From Bacteroidales bacterium (lineage in GTDB: Bacteria > Bacteroidota > Bacteroidia > Bacteroidales > VadinHA17), in NCBI GenBank assembly GCA_027451265.1, contig DAIDJT010000098.1, positions 1-9,071 on the forward strand: a DNA stretch of 9,071 bases, read 5' to 3'. Made by a program: the position numbers and the translations under genes. Position 1 is the stretch's first letter; the number at the start of each line of letters is the position of its first letter. Shown here one piece after another: positions 6,460 to 9,071 of the stretch. The notes below the pieces were generated by a model. The model was given only the letters and a program-made list of their open reading frames with translations. It was not told the origin of the DNA and did not search any database.

Positions 6460-8391
6460 CTATTCCGTGATGCCGGTGGTCACAGTGTCAGCCGGGGCAA
6501 ACCGGAACGGATTGGGAACAGTGCCTGTGGTGCCATCGGCGTAATGCAGCATCAGGCTGTCAGCATTGACTGCGCTGAAAACCCGGTCAGGAGCAGTGAC
6601 TGTATCAACATACCACACCGTAAGCATCTCTTTGCCAACCTCGTTCAGCGAGGTCTCAAAACCTACAATGCCGCCTTCGTTTGAGAGATGGCTGATAAGG
6701 TAACTGTACCGCTGGCTCAGTTTTGCATTCTCACCCAGAATGACAGGCATGCCCTTCAGCACATCCTCCGTGTAATTCTGTGAATCATTGAAAAACGACG
6801 TGACAGGCATGAACATCTCCCTGGCAAACTCCTGGGGCGTGAGGCTTCCCTTCTCATCTTCAAAAGTCACCACCCTGTAAGGAAGCTTTACGTTGAATTC
6901 CGTTTCATTGACCGTGAAGCTCAGGTTCTTCGATTCAATTGCCTTCACCAGTTCTTCCCTGCCTGGCTCCTTTCCCGCCGGGAAGTAGATTCTTACAATC
7001 ACCGGACATGCAAAATCGCTCTGGTAGCCGACTGCCTCCGTCTTCTGGTCAAGCAGGTTCTGGAGGTAAGTAGCATCCAGCGGGTCAAAGAACTTATCTA
7101 TCGTCACTGTGTAGTACACAACTGATTCCGTTCCTTCAGGCAGCTCCCCTATTGCCCGTTTCACGGGAACAAATATCAGCTGTTGCACCTTCTCATTTGT
7201 GTACATTGTTGTGTCATACAGGATGTGTACGGTATGGCTGGCAACGTAGGTGGAGACACCATAGATTCCATCGACCCTTCTCATCTGGTTGGCAAAGGCG
7301 GTTGAGCTGCCGAAGCACTTGATGTTCTTCAGTCCTGACATCTCAAATACTCCGGCACTTGCCAGCTGTTCCTCCGTGCCCCATTTCTGGCTGATGGTGG
7401 GCAACTCGAAGAGCGTCCCGGCCGTTATGCCCAGGATGATAAGTGCGCCCAGTACCACGGCCGGCAGCCACTTCATATTCCTTTTGTTTATCTGCAGGGT
7501 ATCTTTTTCCGGGCAGGCATGCAGGCAGTCGCCGCACAGGGTGCAGTCGGCATGTGTAACCTTCTCCGAAGAGGCAACGTCAATGCCCTGGGGGCATGCT
7601 TCGGTGCATAATCCGCAAGAAATGCACGTATCAGTGTTTCGTGTTATATGCACCGGGTCAGGGCGCACCCTGTTCATACGTGTGACCTCAAGGATGTACC
7701 CGCCTGCCGTGATTATCAGGAGAGGATAGACATATGATATTTTAAGGCCGAGGAGCAGCAATATCACGTAAACCGCCATCGTGCCAAGGAACCACCATGA
7801 GTATTTGAATATTGCCGAGAGTGCTCCCATGGGGCAGAGGTAACGGCACCAGAAGAGCCTGAAGAAAAGCGACCCGAAAAGCAGGGCGCCAATGGCGATG
7901 AGCGCCCAGAGCAGGACCACGTCTGTGTTAAACCCCGAGGCCACCGCATAGTACGGGTCGAACTTCTTGCAGAAGAGCTCGCTTGACTGAAGTGTAAAGT
8001 AAAAGGTAATGAAGAGCAGCACGTACTTAAGCAGTCTCAGTATCCTGTCAGCGATCCCTTTCAGGGTGATCCTCACCTTCAGGCGGTCACCCAGCTTGCC
8101 GATCCACTCTCCTATTGTTCCCAGCGGGCAGATATATCCGCAGAAGAGGCGTGAGAAAAGCACAATGCCGATGAAGAGTGCCACCCCCATCATTATCTGG
8201 GTGCTGGTCATGGAGCACGAAAGTGAGTCCATTGTAAGATAGCTTCCCAGTGCCTGGATACCTCCGAAGGGGCAGTAGGCTTCAAAATCGGGTGCATAGG
8301 CTTTGTCCCAAAGGAGCCGGAATCCCATGAATGTGAGTATTCCGATGACTGCAAACTGATAAATCAGCTTGTACCAGTTTTGTTTCTTCAT
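6460..8391 (-). CDS. NapH/CcoG-type membrane polyferredoxin with HMA-like domain
   Basis: A 643-residue membrane iron-sulphur protein, probably an electron carrier, partner unknown. About six to seven hydrophobic segments are visible (near 10-28, 65-82, 117-135, 158-179, 198-215, 217-236 and 308-329). Two NapH-family CxxxCP motifs follow membrane segments: FCGYICPLG (Cys84, Cys88) and WCRYLCPMG (Cys182, Cys186); YCPFGG (Cys40) comes earlier. Two classical 4Fe-4S sets follow: Cys256/259/262/266 and Cys283/286/289/293, each ending CP. After the last membrane segment, residues 350-410 resemble an HMA (copper-chaperone-like) fold: GLKNIKCFGSS in place of GMxCxxC, then VDGIYGVSTY and VHILYDTTM. 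Only Cys359 of the usual Cys pair remains, so metal binding is uncertain. Residues 420-643 match nothing I recognise. It has its own promoter, starts at ATG 8391-8389 without a Shine-Dalgarno sequence, and is monocistronic. The neighbouring PII-like/efflux unit suggests a metal or redox stress role, but this is inference. Confidence 0.85.
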   Translation of the reverse strand: MKKQNWYKLIYQFAVIGILTFMGFRLLWDKAYAPDFEAYCPFGGIQALGSYLTMDSLSCSMTSTQIMMGVALFIGIVLFSRLFCGYICPLGTIGEWIGKLGDRLKVRITLKGIADRILRLLKYVLLFITFYFTLQSSELFCKKFDPYYAVASGFNTDVVLLWALIAIGALLFGSLFFRLFWCRYLCPMGALSAIFKYSWWFLGTMAVYVILLLLGLKISYVYPLLIITAGGYILEVTRMNRVRPDPVHITRNTDTCISCGLCTEACPQGIDVASSEKVTHADCTLCGDCLHACPEKDTLQINKRNMKWLPAVVLGALIILGITAGTLFELPTISQKWGTEEQLASAGVFEMSGLKNIKCFGSSTAFANQMRRVDGIYGVSTYVASHTVHILYDTTMYTNEKVQQLIFVPVKRAIGELPEGTESVVYYTVTIDKFFDPLDATYLQNLLDQKTEAVGYQSDFACPVIVRIYFPAGKEPGREELVKAIESKNLSFTVNETEFNVKLPYRVVTFEDEKGSLTPQEFAREMFMPVTSFFNDSQNYTEDVLKGMPVILGENAKLSQRYSYLISHLSNEGGIVGFETSLNEVGKEMLTVWYVDTVTAPDRVFSAVNADSLMLHYADGTTGTVPNPFRFAPADTVTTGITE

Positions 8392-8414
8392 TTTTGGTTG
8401 TTTAGGGCATCAGC

Positions 8415-8445
8415 CAAATATATCATTTCCCGCGGGAAAGGCAAA
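8415..8445 (-). promoter_or_regulatory. Promoter of the Fe-S membrane protein gene (Bacteroidetes consensus)
   Basis: On the minus strand TTTG (8445-8442), a 19-bp spacer, and TATATTTG (8422-8415) match both elements of the Bacteroidetes promoter consensus TTTG-N19-21-TAnnTTTG without mismatch. Transcription would begin near 8409-8411 and leave a leader of about 20 nt with no Shine-Dalgarno sequence before the ATG at 8391. It is the best promoter match in the window. Confidence 0.82.
8426..8439. promoter_or_regulatory. 14-bp perfect palindrome in the promoter spacer (candidate operator)
   Basis: TTTCCCGCGGGAAA is a perfect 14-bp inverted repeat lying entirely inside the 19-bp spacer between the -33 and -7 elements of the Fe-S gene promoter. 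A regulator bound there would block RNA polymerase, or, like MerR-type activators that bind spacers, could remodel the promoter. The regulator is not in the window and I do not recognise the site as belonging to a named family. Confidence 0.6.
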
Positions 8446-8449
8446 TGAG

Positions 8450-8490
8450 AAAAAGCAGCAACGACGATCCCCGGAGGGAGCGTCGTTGCT
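8450..8490 (-). terminator. Intrinsic terminator of the PII-like gene unit
   Basis: AGCAACGACG (8457-8466) and CGTCGTTGCT (8481-8490) form a perfect 10-bp stem. Inside it, after one mismatch, four more pairs close a CGGA tetraloop on the plus strand. Read on the minus strand the stem is followed by GC and then TTTTT (8454-8450), as in a Rho-independent terminator. It lies about 200 bp after the PII-like stop codon and ends only a few bases before the -33 element of the next promoter. Confidence 0.85.
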
Positions 8491-8591
8491 CATGGTTTAA
8501 TTCAGGGTATGCGGCGTCATCCGCTTCGCCCCGCAGGGGAAAAAACCAGTTCAGTGCATCGGAGATGTTCCGGCTGCCTGCAGGGGATGCG

Positions 8592-8654
8592 CCAATCAGC
8601 GCCTCCGGATGCCCGCATGAGAGGGGCACCAATCAGCGCCTCCGGATGCCCGCA
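8592..8654. repeat. Tandem direct repeat, 26-bp identical core at 37-bp period
   Basis: An identical 26-bp core, beginning CCAATCAGCGCCTCCGGATG, occurs at 8592-8617 and 8629-8654, giving a 37-bp period. Shorter degenerate copies of the TCCGG-TGCCYGCAGG part appear around it: near 8519-8538, 8568-8585 and 8679-8694. Each CAATCA is flanked by short pairing arms (GCGC/GCGC in the first copy, GGCAC/GCGCC in the second), so small hairpins are possible. The cluster fills the 3' untranslated stretch between the PII-like stop and its terminator. I see no coding potential and cannot assign a function. Confidence 0.75.
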
Positions 8655-8693
8655 GGTAAAGGGCCGCGAGACATCCTGCCGGCTGTCTGCAGG

Positions 8694-8987
8694 TTACACT
8701 GCCTGTTCCACTGCCCAGACAAAGGCCCTGATGCCAACCTCTTTGTTGATGGCGTCAATGCGCTGAACTGCTTCGAGAAGCAGGGCAACCTTTTCCTCTT
8801 CAACAAAAGTGAGGGTCACACCGTTGATCTCGGGCCAGGTGTGGGTGCCGAGGTGGGGCACGCCTGTAACTGACCCGACACCTTCGACGTTATCCCACTG
8901 TGTATAGCCCCTGATGCCGAAGTGTTCGAGCGTGTACTCGACCTTCTCTGTCAGGGCGAGGTTATAAATTATCATTACTGCTTTCAT
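8694..8987 (-). CDS. PII-like (P-II superfamily) small regulator, probably efflux-associated
   Basis: A 97-residue protein with the layout of PII-like signal proteins: a short strand (KAVMIIYN, residues 2-9), helix, strand, a T-loop-like segment (about 33-56, NVEGVGSVTG then GTHTWPEING), strand (VTLTFVEEEKV, 57-67) and helix (ALLLEAVQRID). The spacing of the glycines and the PE-NG-V-L-FV-E-KV pattern resembles GlnB/GlnK. The tyrosine uridylylated in GlnB is absent, so it is not a classical nitrogen PII. The loop instead has His45, His49 and Trp51, which might bind metal or ligand; that is speculation. Similar small proteins in Bacteroidales and other phyla are found beside RND-type metal or drug efflux genes. 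Here its ATG (8987-8985) overlaps the stop of the upstream gene in an ATGA, implying translational coupling; GGAAAG lies just before the start. Exact ligand and target are unknown. Confidence 0.8.
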   Translation of the reverse strand: MKAVMIIYNLALTEKVEYTLEHFGIRGYTQWDNVEGVGSVTGVPHLGTHTWPEINGVTLTFVEEEKVALLLEAVQRIDAINKEVGIRAFVWAVEQAV

Positions 8988-9071
8988 GACTTTCCGTTTT
9001 CGTGGTTTTCCTTAATCTCTTCGAGGAACTTCATGTCCCTGAATGCCACCTTGTGTTTTTTATCCCTTTCG
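8984..9071 (-). CDS. C-terminal end of an upstream gene, possibly an RND efflux permease (partial)
   Basis: Only the last 28 codons and the stop (TGA at 8986-8984) are inside the window. The visible end reads ERDKKHKVAFRDMKFLEEI followed by KENHENGKS, a strongly charged, lysine- and glutamate-rich tail. That fits the short cytoplasmic C-terminus of an inner membrane RND permease, and the family association of the PII-like gene with such pumps supports it. The 4-bp ATGA overlap with the PII-like start shows that the reading frame is real and that the two are co-translated. The identification as a permease is inference; the sequence seen here alone cannot prove it. Confidence 0.5.
   Translation of the reverse strand, partial: ERDKKHKVAFRDMKFLEEIKENHENGKS

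Noticed and set aside
8423..8632. Minus-strand open frame of 69 codons after the PII-like gene
   Set aside because: It reads through the repeats, the terminator and into the next promoter, and resembles no protein; treated as non-coding.
8592..8654. Possible CRISPR array
   Set aside because: Only two full repeats with an 11-bp gap, no further units and no cas genes; it is a short tandem repeat.
8445..8873. Plus-strand open frame of 142 codons
   Set aside because: It starts inside the terminator hairpin region, runs through the repeats and then antisense through the PII-like gene; composition is repeat-driven.

Overview
The window looks like chromosomal DNA of a Bacteroidetes, most likely a Bacteroidales member. 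Three things point there: the ribosomal gene order rpsL-rpsG-fusA-rpsJ-rplC with no tuf between fusA and rpsJ, a second diverged EF-G of the Bacteroides EF-G2 type, and promoters that fit the Bacteroidetes consensus (TTTG, about 19-21 bp, TAnnTTTG) in front of genes without Shine-Dalgarno sequences. The Fe-S membrane protein and the PII-like protein also resemble families I associate with Bacteroidales. No mobile element, tRNA, rRNA or CRISPR array is visible.

Layout. Positions 1-3704 (minus strand) hold the str operon running into the S10 operon: rpsL (S12), rpsG (S7), fusA (EF-G1), rpsJ (S10) and the first 122 codons of rplC (L3), separated by only 5-20 bp. Positions 3705-4182 are a divergent intergenic region. 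Positions 4183-6339 (plus strand) encode EF-G2, an EF-G paralogue whose GTPase centre has lost the catalytic histidine. A hairpin with T-runs on both sides (about 6362-6403) can end both EF-G2 and the convergent gene facing it. Positions 6460-8391 (minus) encode a 643-residue NapH/CcoG-type polyferredoxin membrane protein with an HMA-like fold after the ferredoxin part. Its promoter (8415-8445) carries a perfect 14-bp palindrome inside the spacer. Positions 8450-8490 are the terminator of the next minus-strand unit, which holds a PII-like protein (8694-8987) whose start overlaps the stop of a gene cut by the window edge (8984-9071), possibly an RND efflux permease. A cluster of short direct repeats lies in the 3' region between the PII-like gene and the terminator.

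How it fits together. The left two thirds is translation machinery, with the canonical translocase EF-G1 and its paralogue EF-G2 placed head to head about 480 bp apart. In Bacteroides the EF-G2 class is known as a starvation-time translocase that works without GTP hydrolysis, and the residue changes here agree with that. The right third is a membrane redox and probable metal-homeostasis neighbourhood: a membrane Fe-S protein with an HMA-like domain beside a PII-like regulator probably coupled to an efflux pump. That functional link is inference from context. The points most worth following are the operator-like palindrome at 8426-8439, the evenly spaced TTTTCAAA motifs upstream of EF-G2, and the unassigned C-terminal 220 or so residues of the Fe-S protein.
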